Part shown: piece by piece, positions 5,888 through 14,440 of the stretch
How the letters are laid out: every line of letters starts with the position of its first letter
Position numbering within the stretch: position 1 is the stretch's first letter
Assembly (NCBI GenBank): GCA_946409475.1
Contig: CAMJWQ010000032.1
Location: forward strand, 1-15,939
DNA from: an uncultured Lachnospiraceae bacterium
GTDB taxonomy: Bacteria > Bacillota > Clostridia > Lachnospirales > Lachnospiraceae
Direction: 5' to 3'
DNA: 15,939 nucleotides
Made by a program: the position numbers and the translations under genes
Notes under the pieces: model-generated
What the model was told of the DNA's origin: nothing
What the model saw: the letters and a program-made list of their open reading frames with translations, nothing else
Databases searched by the model: none

Positions 5888-8787
5888 AAGAAATCAGAAA
5901 AGCCTTTGAAACGGCATTGATCGATAATAATTATAATTCAAATCTGGCATATCGGCCGCAATTTGTTTCCAATGATTATAAAGCAGGAAAGAAAGTTTTA
6001 GTAGCAATAGAAAATGAATTAGCAAATTGTGATGAATTTATTATGAGTGTTGCTTTTATTACTGATGGCGGTATCGCTCCCCTTTTGCAGACCTTGAGAG
6101 AGCTTGAAAGACGTGGTGTACCTGGTAAGATATTAACAACGGATTATCTCACCTTTAGTGATCCGAAAGCACTTAAAAAGTTAGCATCCTACAGTAATAT
6201 TGAGATTAAAATGTATGTGGTAGATTCGAAATTAAAAGGTTTCCATACAAAGGGATATATTTTCTATAACCAAGGTATCGTTAAAACAATTATGGGAAGC
6301 TCCAATTTGACCCGTTCTGCGTTAACTGAAAATCGGGAATGGAATACAAAGTTTGTTTCTACTAAACATGGTGAAATGATTCAGAATATACTTTCTGAGT
6401 TTAAGGATATCTGGAATAAAGCAAAGCCTCTGGAAGAATTAATAGATACATATACTGCTGCTTTTGAAGAGCATAAAAGAGTACTGAAAAATACAACGGT
6501 ACCATCGATACAACAGTACAAATTGCAACCCAATTCTATGCAGCTGGAATTCATAAATAATCTTAAGAAGTTACGTGAAGAAGACGCAAAAAAAGCATTG
6601 CTGATTTCGGCAACAGGTACCGGTAAAACCTATGCATCTGCATTTGCACTTCGGAATGAGAATCCTCCAAAAGCATTATTTTTAGTACATCGGGAGCAAA
6701 TTGCTAAGCAGGCGATTAAAAGCTTTAAAAACGTGTTTGGAGATACAAAAAGGTTTGGACTTCTTTCGGGCAATTTGAAAGAAATGGATACGGATTATTT
6801 ATTTTCAACTATGCAAATGATGGCGAAAGAAGAAATTATGAGCCAATTCGAACCGGACGAGTTTACTATCATTGTTATAGATGAAGTTCATCGTGCCGGA
6901 GCGGAAAGCTATAAACGGATTATGAATTATTTTAAACCCCGGTTATGGCTTGGTATGACAGCATCGCCAGATAGGCCGGATGGTTTTGATATTTATAGCT
7001 TATTTGATAATAACATAGTGTATGAAATTCGTTTGCAGCAGGCTCTTGAAGAAAATCTGTTATGCCCGTTTCATTACTATGGAATTACGGATTTAGAAAT
7101 AAATGGTGAGACCTTTGATGATACAACGGGGTTTAAAAACTTTAATTTATTAACCTGTGATGAACGTGTGGATTATGTTATTGAAAATGTTAAATATTTT
7201 GGATATAGTGGAAATCGAGTAAAAGGTCTTATATTTTGCAGCCGAAAAGAAGAAGCAAGAATTCTGTCTGAAAAGTTTAATGAACGTGGCTTTAGAACGG
7301 TATATCTTTCCGGTGATAATTCACAGGCAGTTCGAGAAGATATGATTGATCGTTTGGTTTCAGAAAGCAGACCGGATGTTCTTGATTATATATTTACCGT
7401 AGATATTTTTAATGAAGGTGTAGATATTCCAGAAGTGAATCAGGTTATTATGCTTCGGCCAACGGAATCACCAATTGTATTCATCCAACAACTTGGACGT
7501 GGGCTGCGTAAATCAGAAGATAAGGAATATGTTATGATTCTTGATTTTATTGGTAATTATACGAATAACTTTATGGTACCAATTGCATTATCAGGCGACA
7601 GAAGTTATAACAAAGATACTATCCGTAAATACTTAATGGAAGGTACCAGGGTGATCCCCGGAAGTTCAAGTATTCATTTTGATGAAATATCCAAAAAAAG
7701 AATTTATGCTTCCATAGATAAGGTTACAACAACAAAAAAGCTTTTGGGAGATAAGTATCAGGTTCTAAAGAATAAGTTGGGCAGGATACCGACAATTATG
7801 GATTTCTATGAACATAGTGAAATAGACCCTTTGCTTTTTATTGATTATGCAGGAAGCTACCACAATTTTCTAAAAAGAATCTCTAATATAGAAAAGGATT
7901 ATCACATCGAGTTTGATAGAAATGAGATGGCAATGCTAGAGTATATCTCTGTCTTATTGGCGAATGGAAAAAGACCACATGAGTTATTAATGTTAAAACT
8001 ACTCATGGAAAATGAATACTTCGAAGAATCAGCTTTCGAAAACATGATGGAAAGGGAATATCATATAAAAGCCTCAAAAGCTTCCACTAATTCGGCATAT
8101 CAACTTCTCATTGGTAACTTTATGAATACACAATCAGAAAAAGCTAAATTTGAAAGTGTAGAGTTTATAGACAATATGGACAAAATCGCCGGATATTATA
8201 AGCGGGCTGTGCAATTTTATATTCGTTTGCAAAGACCGGAGCTTAAAATGCAATTGAAGGAAGTGATTGAATTAGGCTTACGCAGGTTCAAGGATAATTA
8301 TATGAAAAATGCTGATGAGAGTGGCCTCTGCTTATATCAGAAATACTCAAGAAAAGATGTTTGCCGTCTGCTTAATTGGGAACATGATGATAGTTCTACA
8401 ATTTATGGATATAGAATAAAATATGGCACATGTCCTATTTTTGTAACATATGAAAAGAAAGAAGATATTACCAATAGTACAAAATATGAGGATCAATTCA
8501 TGGATAATAAAATTTTTAGCTGGATGACCAGAAGCCGTGTTTCCTATAATAGTAATGAAGCCCAGGAACTTATTCATTATAAGGAAAATAAATTAAAGAT
8601 TTATTTGTTCATTAAAAAGAGTGATGGTGAAGGCGCGGACTTTTACTATATGGGTCAGGCATATCCAACAGACTGGGAAGAGACAACAATACAAAATGAT
8701 AAAGGGCTCAACCTTCCGATCATGAATTTCAAGCTGGAATTAGAACATGCTGTACGCGATGATGTATACGATTATATTACAGGTTAA
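5872..8787 (+). CDS. PLD-nuclease/superfamily 2 helicase fusion with DUF3427-type C-terminus
   Basis: A 971-residue multidomain protein. Residues about 30-190 form a phospholipase D-like nuclease domain with H125-x-K127, GSSN ending at N145, and E156, the H-K-N-E arrangement of PLD-type nucleases; the Asp of classical HKD motifs is replaced by Y132. Residues about 220-580 form a superfamily 2 helicase: Walker A ATGTGKT (247-253), DEVH box (337-340), TAS motif III (363-365), NEGVD (514-518) and QQLGRGLR with arginine fingers R543 and R546. The remaining ~390 residues match the DUF3427-type region found in this architecture. GGGAG 6 bases upstream of ATG 5872 supports the start. The protein probably translocates on or unwinds DNA and cuts it. 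Codon use is more AT-rich than in the RecQ gene. The Nudix gene 30 bases downstream is likely its partner; a defence role is inferred from context. Confidence 0.88.
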   Translation: MEEQVKEIRKAFETALIDNNYNSNLAYRPQFVSNDYKAGKKVLVAIENELANCDEFIMSVAFITDGGIAPLLQTLRELERRGVPGKILTTDYLTFSDPKALKKLASYSNIEIKMYVVDSKLKGFHTKGYIFYNQGIVKTIMGSSNLTRSALTENREWNTKFVSTKHGEMIQNILSEFKDIWNKAKPLEELIDTYTAAFEEHKRVLKNTTVPSIQQYKLQPNSMQLEFINNLKKLREEDAKKALLISATGTGKTYASAFALRNENPPKALFLVHREQIAKQAIKSFKNVFGDTKRFGLLSGNLKEMDTDYLFSTMQMMAKEEIMSQFEPDEFTIIVIDEVHRAGAESYKRIMNYFKPRLWLGMTASPDRPDGFDIYSLFDNNIVYEIRLQQALEENLLCPFHYYGITDLEINGETFDDTTGFKNFNLLTCDERVDYVIENVKYFGYSGNRVKGLIFCSRKEEARILSEKFNERGFRTVYLSGDNSQAVREDMIDRLVSESRPDVLDYIFTVDIFNEGVDIPEVNQVIMLRPTESPIVFIQQLGRGLRKSEDKEYVMILDFIGNYTNNFMVPIALSGDRSYNKDTIRKYLMEGTRVIPGSSSIHFDEISKKRIYASIDKVTTTKKLLGDKYQVLKNKLGRIPTIMDFYEHSEIDPLLFIDYAGSYHNFLKRISNIEKDYHIEFDRNEMAMLEYISVLLANGKRPHELLMLKLLMENEYFEESAFENMMEREYHIKASKASTNSAYQLLIGNFMNTQSEKAKFESVEFIDNMDKIAGYYKRAVQFYIRLQRPELKMQLKEVIELGLRRFKDNYMKNADESGLCLYQKYSRKDVCRLLNWEHDDSSTIYGYRIKYGTCPIFVTYEKKEDITNSTKYEDQFMDNKIFSWMTRSRVSYNSNEAQELIHYKENKLKIYLFIKKSDGEGADFYYMGQAYPTDWEETTIQNDKGLNLPIMNFKLELEHAVRDDVYDYITG

Positions 8788-8817
8788 TGAAAGAAAATGT
8801 ACACGAGGAGAAATTTA

Positions 8818-9204
8818 ATGAAAACAATCCGGGTAGCAGCCGCAATCATAAAACACAATAACAAAATCCTGGCCACTCAACGTGGCTATGGAGATTTTAA
8901 AGGGGGATGGGAATTCCCCGGTGGAAAGCTTGAAGCCGGAGAAACACCGCAGCAAGCTCTGGTACGTGAAATCAGGGAAGAGCTTGATATTGATATTGCA
9001 GTGGGAGAGCTGATCGAAACGGTAGAATACGATTACCCACAGTTTCATCTGACAATGCATTGCTTTATCTGTACCCTTAGGTCAGGTGATTTGGTACTGA
9101 AAGAACATGACGATGCTAAATGGTTATCAAAGGACACTTTATATAATGTAGATTGGCTGCCGGCAGACAGAGGGGTAATTGGCAAATTGATTTTACTTAT
9201 GTAG
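8818..9204 (+). CDS. MutT-like Nudix hydrolase ((deoxy)nucleoside triphosphate pyrophosphohydrolase)
   Basis: A 128-residue Nudix protein. The complete Nudix box spans residues 36-58: G36, E42, R50-E51 and E54-E55 occupy the conserved positions, with L56 and I58 following. The segment WEFPGGK and the short length are typical of MutT-like 8-oxo-dGTP diphosphatases, which hydrolyse (oxidised or non-canonical) nucleoside triphosphates to monophosphates. GAGGAG 7 bases before ATG 8818 decides the start over the in-frame ATG at 8797. It lies 30 bases after the PLD-helicase stop, so the two are very likely one transcript. A housekeeping sanitising role and an accessory role, such as processing a nucleotide signal or product for the helicase, are both possible; the sequence alone does not separate them. 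Confidence 0.88.
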   Translation: MKTIRVAAAIIKHNNKILATQRGYGDFKGGWEFPGGKLEAGETPQQALVREIREELDIDIAVGELIETVEYDYPQFHLTMHCFICTLRSGDLVLKEHDDAKWLSKDTLYNVDWLPADRGVIGKLILLM

Positions 9205-9217
9205 CTGCCGATATAAA
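9187..9217 (+). promoter_or_regulatory. Weak candidate promoter upstream of recQ
   Basis: TTGATT (9187-9192) and TATAAA (9212-9217) are separated by 19 bases, longer than ideal. It overlaps the end of the Nudix gene and would give recQ a leader of about 145 bases containing the two hairpins at 9290-9331. recQ might instead be read from the upstream genes, since no terminator is visible between them. Confidence 0.3.
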
Positions 9218-9289
9218 ATGTATATAAGGGATTGGTTTTTCTGAAGAACACAACTGCCGTTTTCGCAGATAGAAGTAATGGCACAGGAG

Positions 9290-9331
9290 ATGAATGAGAA
9301 TGACATTCATGAACCATCTTAGCAGTGGTTC
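9290..9331 (+). promoter_or_regulatory. Two abutting hairpins in the recQ leader
   Basis: ATGAATG (9290-9296) pairs with CATTCAT (9304-9310) across a 7-base loop, and directly next to it GAACCA (9311-9316) pairs with TGGTTC (9326-9331) across a 9-base loop. No T run follows, so this is not a terminator. They lie 36 bases before the recQ start and may be an RNA leader structure or protein site. Confidence 0.35.
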
Positions 9332-9367
9332 GGACAGAAGACATTAAAAGATTTAAGAGAGGAACAA

Positions 9368-11680
9368 ATGAACAAATATCAAATACTAAAAAAACATTTC
9401 GGTTACGATTCCTTCCGTGAAGGGCAGGAGATATTAATAGACAGCATTTTAAAAGGACAGGATATCTTAGGTATTATGCCCACCGGTGCCGGGAAGTCCA
9501 TTTGCTATCAGGTACCGGCTCTGCTGCTTTCAGGTATTACATTGGTAATTTCCCCTTTGATTTCTTTAATGAAAGATCAGGTACAGGCACTGAACCAGGC
9601 CGGTATCCACGCAGCATTTATAAATAGCTCCCTGACGGAGACCCAGATAAGTAAAGCACTGCAGCTGGCTGTGACGGGACAATATAAGATTATTTACGTG
9701 GCTCCGGAAAGGCTGGAAACCCATGAGTTTATGCAATTTGCCAAACAGGCGGAAATTTCTATGGTGACAGTGGACGAAGCTCATTGTATCTCCCAATGGG
9801 GACAGGATTTCAGGCCCAGCTATCTGAAAATTGTGCAGTTTATAAAAATGCTCTCCAAACGTCCCGTAGTCAGTGCCTTTACGGCAACGGCTACGGAAAC
9901 GGTAAGGGAGGATATTCTTTGTGTGCTTGGATTGAAGAAGCCGCAGGTACTGGTGACGGGATTTGACCGTAAGAACCTGTATTTTGGGGTGGAAAAGCCA
10001 AAGAAAAAGGATGCGTATCTTTCTCAGTACATCAGGGATCACGCCGGAGAGAGCGGGATCATCTACTGCGCCACCAGAAAAAATGTAGATGCTGTTTATG
10101 AAAAGCTAAACCAATTAGACCGGTACGGCATTGCTGTCACCAAATATCATGCCGGACTCGGCGCCAGGGAAAGAAAAGAAAACCAGGATGATTTTATTTA
10201 TGACAGAAAGCCGGTTATGGTAGCCACCAATGCCTTCGGAATGGGCATTGATAAATCCAATGTCCGCTATGTGCTTCATTACAATATGCCCCAGAGTCTG
10301 GAAAACTATTATCAGGAAGCCGGCAGAGCCGGACGTGACGGAGAATCGGCCGAATGCCTTTTGCTCTATTCACCCCAGGATGTCATGATAAACCGCTTTT
10401 TATTGGAAAGTAAGGAAAATTATCAGGAATTCGGGGAAGAAGAGTGGCGTGATATCCGCGAACGCGACGAAGAACGCTTGAAAATAATGCTCTATTACTG
10501 CATTACACCAAACTGCCTGCGGGAATACATTCTTCATTATTTTGGGGAAACCGGCGTAAGAGAATGCGGAAACTGCTCCAATTGTCTGAAGGAGTTTGAA
10601 GAAGTGGATATAACGGAAGCTGCCCGGAAAATCCTATCCTGTATTATGGAGTGCCGGCAAAGGTATGGCATCAATGTTATCGCCGGTACCGTTTGCGGAA
10701 ATGATACGGCTAAGCTCAGGGAATATGGGGTGCCCGTTCTGCAAAGCTTTGGAAGTCTTAAGGAGATGAGTGAAGCAAGGGTAAAACAAATCATAAATCA
10801 GATGCTGGTTGAAAAGATTTTGTATCTGACAAATGATAAATATACATTATTAAAGCTGGGCACACCGTCAAAAGAAGTGTACCAGGGTGAACGTAAGGTC
10901 ATTATGAAAGTGGCAAAAGAAACAATAACGGATGAGGAGCAGAATTACGGAAAGGCAAAGGAAAAGGCAGCTTCTCAGAAATACCGTAAATCGGAAATCC
11001 TTAATTCGAAGGGTCTGGAATTGTTTGATTATTTACGGGAACTGCGGACTATGATTGCCCGGGAAGAAGGAATGCCGCCCTATATCGTTTTTTCGGACAG
11101 GACACTGGTGGATATGTGTATAAAAGCGCCGTTAAACCGGATGGAAATGCTACAGGTTTCCGGAGTGGGAGAAAACAAATTCGAAAAATACGGGGAGCGG
11201 TTTCTGGAAAGAATCGTGGATTATTCCGGAGGGAAGAAAGAAAAGTATTATTTTGGTGGGAAGGCAGAAGCCGTTTCTGTATCCTCAGCCGGAAGTGCAA
11301 GAGAACCGGCAAAGAAGGCTTTGAAGGAGGAATTCCATATCACTTCTGAAATGGAAAAAGAGATTACATATACGAAAAGCTGCCTGATTTCCGTACTGGT
11401 AAATCAGCTCAACGAGCTGCGAAATCCGGATATGATGAAAAAAGTGAGCGGTGCCGAACTGGTCAGATGGATGATGGCGGAGGGGTATATTACGGAAAAG
11501 CTGGAAGACGGCATACGAAAAAAAGTACCAACAGAAAAGGGAGCCGAATTGGAAATTGTAGTTGGTAAACGGATAAGTGCAAAAGGTTTTGAGTATGAGG
11601 ATCTGTATTACGGGGAAAAGGCCCAAAGGATGCTTGCGGCGCATTTGACCACAACAAAACCTTACGGTATAATAACCTGA
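9368..11680 (+). CDS. recQ: RecQ-family ATP-dependent DNA helicase with extra C-terminal region
   Basis: A 770-residue RecQ helicase; E. coli RecQ has about 610 residues. The Walker A motif PTGAGKS is at 38-44, the DEAH box at 136-139, and TATAT and the QEAGRAGRDG motif VI follow. A zinc site is formed by C383, C400, C403 and C406 with the same spacing as in E. coli RecQ, then an RQC winged-helix region, then an HRDC domain (about 549-615, including LQVSGVGENKFEKYG). About 115 residues after 655 form an additional helical region not found in E. coli RecQ. RecQ unwinds DNA 3'-5' in recombination and replication repair. AGAGG lies just before the ATG. It sits between the PLD-helicase/Nudix pair and the Wadjet genes, and its 3' end contains the Wadjet promoter. 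It could be the housekeeping RecQ or an island-specific copy. Confidence 0.92.
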   Translation: MNKYQILKKHFGYDSFREGQEILIDSILKGQDILGIMPTGAGKSICYQVPALLLSGITLVISPLISLMKDQVQALNQAGIHAAFINSSLTETQISKALQLAVTGQYKIIYVAPERLETHEFMQFAKQAEISMVTVDEAHCISQWGQDFRPSYLKIVQFIKMLSKRPVVSAFTATATETVREDILCVLGLKKPQVLVTGFDRKNLYFGVEKPKKKDAYLSQYIRDHAGESGIIYCATRKNVDAVYEKLNQLDRYGIAVTKYHAGLGARERKENQDDFIYDRKPVMVATNAFGMGIDKSNVRYVLHYNMPQSLENYYQEAGRAGRDGESAECLLLYSPQDVMINRFLLESKENYQEFGEEEWRDIRERDEERLKIMLYYCITPNCLREYILHYFGETGVRECGNCSNCLKEFEEVDITEAARKILSCIMECRQRYGINVIAGTVCGNDTAKLREYGVPVLQSFGSLKEMSEARVKQIINQMLVEKILYLTNDKYTLLKLGTPSKEVYQGERKVIMKVAKETITDEEQNYGKAKEKAASQKYRKSEILNSKGLELFDYLRELRTMIAREEGMPPYIVFSDRTLVDMCIKAPLNRMEMLQVSGVGENKFEKYGERFLERIVDYSGGKKEKYYFGGKAEAVSVSSAGSAREPAKKALKEEFHITSEMEKEITYTKSCLISVLVNQLNELRNPDMMKKVSGAELVRWMMAEGYITEKLEDGIRKKVPTEKGAELEIVVGKRISAKGFEYEDLYYGEKAQRMLAAHLTTTKPYGIIT
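11645..11673 (+). promoter_or_regulatory. Near-consensus sigma-A promoter of the Wadjet operon, inside the 3' end of recQ
   Basis: TTGACC (11645-11650), a 17-base spacer and a perfect TATAAT (11668-11673). The predicted start is near 11680, at the recQ stop codon, giving jetA a leader of about 95 bases that contains the two inverted repeats at 11687-11721. This is the best promoter match I found in the window. Confidence 0.75.
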
Positions 11681-11686
11681 AAGCAA

Positions 11687-11705
11687 TACTGTATGTCAGA
11701 CAGTA
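11687..11705. promoter_or_regulatory. Inverted repeat 1 in the jetA leader
   Basis: TACTGT (11687-11692) and ACAGTA (11700-11705) form an exact 6-base inverted repeat with a 7-base centre. It starts about 7 bases after the predicted transcription start and overlaps the next palindrome by 3 bases. It is a candidate half of a composite operator or a small RNA hairpin. Confidence 0.45.
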
Positions 11706-11721
11706 CACTAGTCTAGTGTAC
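11703..11721. promoter_or_regulatory. 19-bp perfect palindrome, candidate operator of the Wadjet operon
   Basis: GTACACTAG (11703-11711) and CTAGTGTAC (11713-11721) are exact inverted repeats around a single central T. A perfect 9+1+9 palindrome is typical of the site of a dimeric helix-turn-helix repressor, and its place about 25-40 bases downstream of the predicted start suits a roadblock operator. The one-base centre and lack of a T run make a terminator unlikely. No regulator gene for it is visible in the window. Confidence 0.6.
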
Positions 11722-11774
11722 CGGCACTGCATTGCATAAAAAACCAAGGCAGAGATAAATGAGGAACAGATAAA

Positions 11775-13259
11775 ATGGAGCTTTCAGATAAAATACTAAA
11801 GCCTGTTATGGAAACCAGGTACCTGTCTGTTGAGAATACGGACAGGTATCGTACTATATTACGATTTTTTTATTTGAATTATGAAAAATTAAAATACTGG
11901 CTGTACCAGGAAGATGTGTATAAAGAATTGCATAGTCATGAATATTTTGCGGAGTATACTATGGAGCAGTGTCAACAGGATCTGGCCTCGCTGGTAGGAT
12001 GGAAAAACCTAGTGACTATACAGGATACGAGAAAGGTTTCTTCCATTGAAGAATTTAAAAATAAGAAGTTTCGTTATCAGCTCTCGGAATACAGTGTGGA
12101 GATCGAACGTCTGGTATTGAAGCTGGAAAATCTGTTTATAGAAGGAGCATCTTTAGAGCCCACACTTTTGGAGCGGATGAAACAGGAGCTTTTAAAACTG
12201 GATGAGATACTGAATGCCGATGTGGCGCATACCTATACCTGGTGGAATGATTTAAATAATGATTTTATCCGTTTGAATCAGAATTATCAGGATTATATAC
12301 GGGATTTGAATAGTGTGAAGGCAGAAGAAATGATGAAAACGAAAGCATTCCTCGTTTTCAAGGATCGCTTAGTGGAATATCTTAGAAACTTTGTTAAAAG
12401 CCTTCAGACAAATTCCGGCATCATAGAAAGTATATTAAGGGGATTTTCAGAGGAAAAGCTGCGGGTAATACTGGAGAAGGTGGTGGCATATGAGCTTTCC
12501 ATTCCCAGAATGGATGTGGAAATCAATGAACAGCTTTTGTGGGAGAAAAACCATGGCAGATATGAAAGCCTTATGGATTGGTTTGTTGGAGCTGCCGGAA
12601 CGGAAAACGAATCGGAGAAGCTTTTTGATGCCACAAATAAAATTATCCAGAGGATGACCAGATTTGCCAACCAGATCAGCGAGCAGAGCGGAAGCAGTGC
12701 AAACAGGAAAGAGGAATATGCAAAGGTAGCCGCCATGTTCATGAAAACAAAGGATATGGAAGAGGCACATCGTCTGGCAGCCAATATTTTCGGTGTAGAA
12801 AAGACGATCCATCTGAAGGGGCGGTTCGAACGGGCTACGGATAGTATGAACACCTGTGTTTATGATGAGAATCCGGAAGAAATGATAGTAACACCAAGAG
12901 TCCGTAATTACCGTGAAAGGACCTCCAGAAGTGTAATGGTCGATTGGACTGCCGAAAAACAATCAGCCCTTCAGCAGATTATTACGGAAGAAAAAGAACG
13001 AAATGAAATGATGGAAAACCTGATTAGGGATGGGATGATCGACCTTGGTAAAATCCCTGTGATAAAGCCGGAAATGAGGGAGATCTTATTGAACTGGATA
13101 TCCAGGGGACTTGAAGATAGTGACAGGATGGCAAAAACCGAAGACGGACGCCGCTTTCAAATTGATATATCCCATGCTGACGAGAGATGTAAGCTGGTAT
13201 GCGATGATGGGATCATGGACATGCCGCATTTTCGGATTCTATTTCAGGAAGCTCAATAA
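11775..13259 (+). CDS. jetA: Wadjet type III JetA-like protein (TIGR02677/DUF2397 family)
   Basis: A 494-residue protein beginning MELSDKILKPVMETRYLSVE with a following RYRTILRFFY segment, characteristic of the TIGR02677 family as I remember it. In Wadjet systems this is the kleisin-like (MukF-type) subunit that bridges the SMC ATPase and the small winged-helix subunit. The N-terminal ~110 residues look like a winged-helix region; the middle (about 110-350) is helical and rich in Leu, Glu and Lys; no catalytic motif is visible, as expected. GAGGAA lies 8 bases before the ATG. It is the first gene of an operon with jetB 35 bases downstream, and is preceded by its own promoter and palindrome. 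Family assignment is supported mostly by gene order and the overlapping SMC gene; sequence motifs alone are weaker. Confidence 0.85.
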   Translation: MELSDKILKPVMETRYLSVENTDRYRTILRFFYLNYEKLKYWLYQEDVYKELHSHEYFAEYTMEQCQQDLASLVGWKNLVTIQDTRKVSSIEEFKNKKFRYQLSEYSVEIERLVLKLENLFIEGASLEPTLLERMKQELLKLDEILNADVAHTYTWWNDLNNDFIRLNQNYQDYIRDLNSVKAEEMMKTKAFLVFKDRLVEYLRNFVKSLQTNSGIIESILRGFSEEKLRVILEKVVAYELSIPRMDVEINEQLLWEKNHGRYESLMDWFVGAAGTENESEKLFDATNKIIQRMTRFANQISEQSGSSANRKEEYAKVAAMFMKTKDMEEAHRLAANIFGVEKTIHLKGRFERATDSMNTCVYDENPEEMIVTPRVRNYRERTSRSVMVDWTAEKQSALQQIITEEKERNEMMENLIRDGMIDLGKIPVIKPEMREILLNWISRGLEDSDRMAKTEDGRRFQIDISHADERCKLVCDDGIMDMPHFRILFQEAQ

Positions 13260-13294
13260 TTTTTAGTTATACTAGAAAGAAAAGGAAGATAATA

Positions 13295-14440
13295 ATGACC
13301 GGTCTGGATGAACTTTTAGCAAACAGATGGATAGTGAAAGCGGAGGATAAAGAGAAATATTATCTGATCCGTGATAATTTAGAGGAAATCCGTAAATATG
13401 TCACAGAAAAGCTGGGATGTCAGCTGATTGTAAATTCTCATATGATCAAGCTTGAAAAGATACCTGCAGCAGCAGAGGGATATATGGGAATTACAGAATT
13501 CACCGATCGAAAGGAATATTGTTTTTTATGCCTGATTCTGATGTTTCTGGAGGACAAGGAGGCACAGGAGCAGTTCGTGCTTTCCCAGCTGACAGAGTAT
13601 ATCGCTGTCCATATGGAGGAAGAGCGGATTGACTGGACAGTGTATTCCCTTCGCAAGCAGCTGATTAAAGTCATGAGATTTTGTATAGATAACAGAATCA
13701 TAAAGATTACGGATGGAGACGAGGATAATTTTACACAGGATGCTGCGACAGAGGTTCTTTATGAAAATACCGGCATCTCCAAATATTTTATGAGGAGCTT
13801 TACGAAGGATATTATGAAATATGAAACAGTCAGTGATTTTGAACAAAGTGACTGGGTGGATGTCAATGAGGACAGAGGTATTGCCCGCAGACACCGAATT
13901 TATAAACGTCTTCTTTTTTCATCCGGAATTTACAGAAACGGCAGTGAGGATGAGGATTTTGAATACCTGAAATATTATGGGAACCGGATGACGGAGGATT
14001 TTGAAAAAAATTTAAATTGCCGGTTACAGATTTATAAGAGCAGTGCTTATCTGATCATGAATGAAGGCTGCAGGATTGGAGATGCTTTTCCTGCAAATAA
14101 TACACTTTCCGATATCGTGCTTTTATGCAATCACTTTTTTGTAAATAAAATTAAAAAAGGCGAAATCCTTCCGGAGTGGGATGAATCTGTAACTATGGAT
14201 ATCGTGGAATTTGAAAAGCAGATTCTGGAATGCAGAAAGAGGTATGTAGGGGGACTGGTAAAGACTTATCGGGATAAGACCAGCACGGAATTCGTGAGAA
14301 CGGTGGAGGAGTATATGGAACAGACAGGCTTTATTCGGAAAAATACACTGCTGCATGAGATACGGCTGCGTCCGATTATGGGTAAGGTTATGGGGCATTA
14401 CCCGAAAAGCTTTGATGGGAAGGAGGAGGGTAAGGCATGA
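13295..14440 (+). CDS. jetB: Wadjet type III JetB-like protein (TIGR02678/DUF2398 family)
   Basis: A 381-residue protein of the TIGR02678 type, starting MTGLDELLANRWIVKAEDKE. It carries the charged, helix-rich N-terminal segment (KYYLIRDNLEEIRKYVTEKL) and the central REx/winged-helix-like part typical of the family. By analogy to MukE/KITE proteins it would bind the kleisin JetA and DNA, helping to gate the SMC complex. AAGGAAG 6 bases before the ATG supports the start. Its TGA shares four bases (ATGA) with the jetC start, a sign of translational coupling and fixed stoichiometry. No enzymatic motif is visible. Its function is inferred from the system, not from residues seen here. Confidence 0.85.
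   Translation: MTGLDELLANRWIVKAEDKEKYYLIRDNLEEIRKYVTEKLGCQLIVNSHMIKLEKIPAAAEGYMGITEFTDRKEYCFLCLILMFLEDKEAQEQFVLSQLTEYIAVHMEEERIDWTVYSLRKQLIKVMRFCIDNRIIKITDGDEDNFTQDAATEVLYENTGISKYFMRSFTKDIMKYETVSDFEQSDWVDVNEDRGIARRHRIYKRLLFSSGIYRNGSEDEDFEYLKYYGNRMTEDFEKNLNCRLQIYKSSAYLIMNEGCRIGDAFPANNTLSDIVLLCNHFFVNKIKKGEILPEWDESVTMDIVEFEKQILECRKRYVGGLVKTYRDKTSTEFVRTVEEYMEQTGFIRKNTLLHEIRLRPIMGKVMGHYPKSFDGKEEGKA

Noticed and set aside
11703..11721. Palindrome after recQ read as an intrinsic terminator
   Set aside because: The centre is one base, there is no T run after it, and a near-consensus promoter lies just upstream, so an operator is the better reading.
12447..12962. Reverse-strand open frame of 171 codons opposite jetA
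   Set aside because: It lacks a ribosome binding site and a recognisable domain, and lies wholly within a well-supported gene on the other strand.
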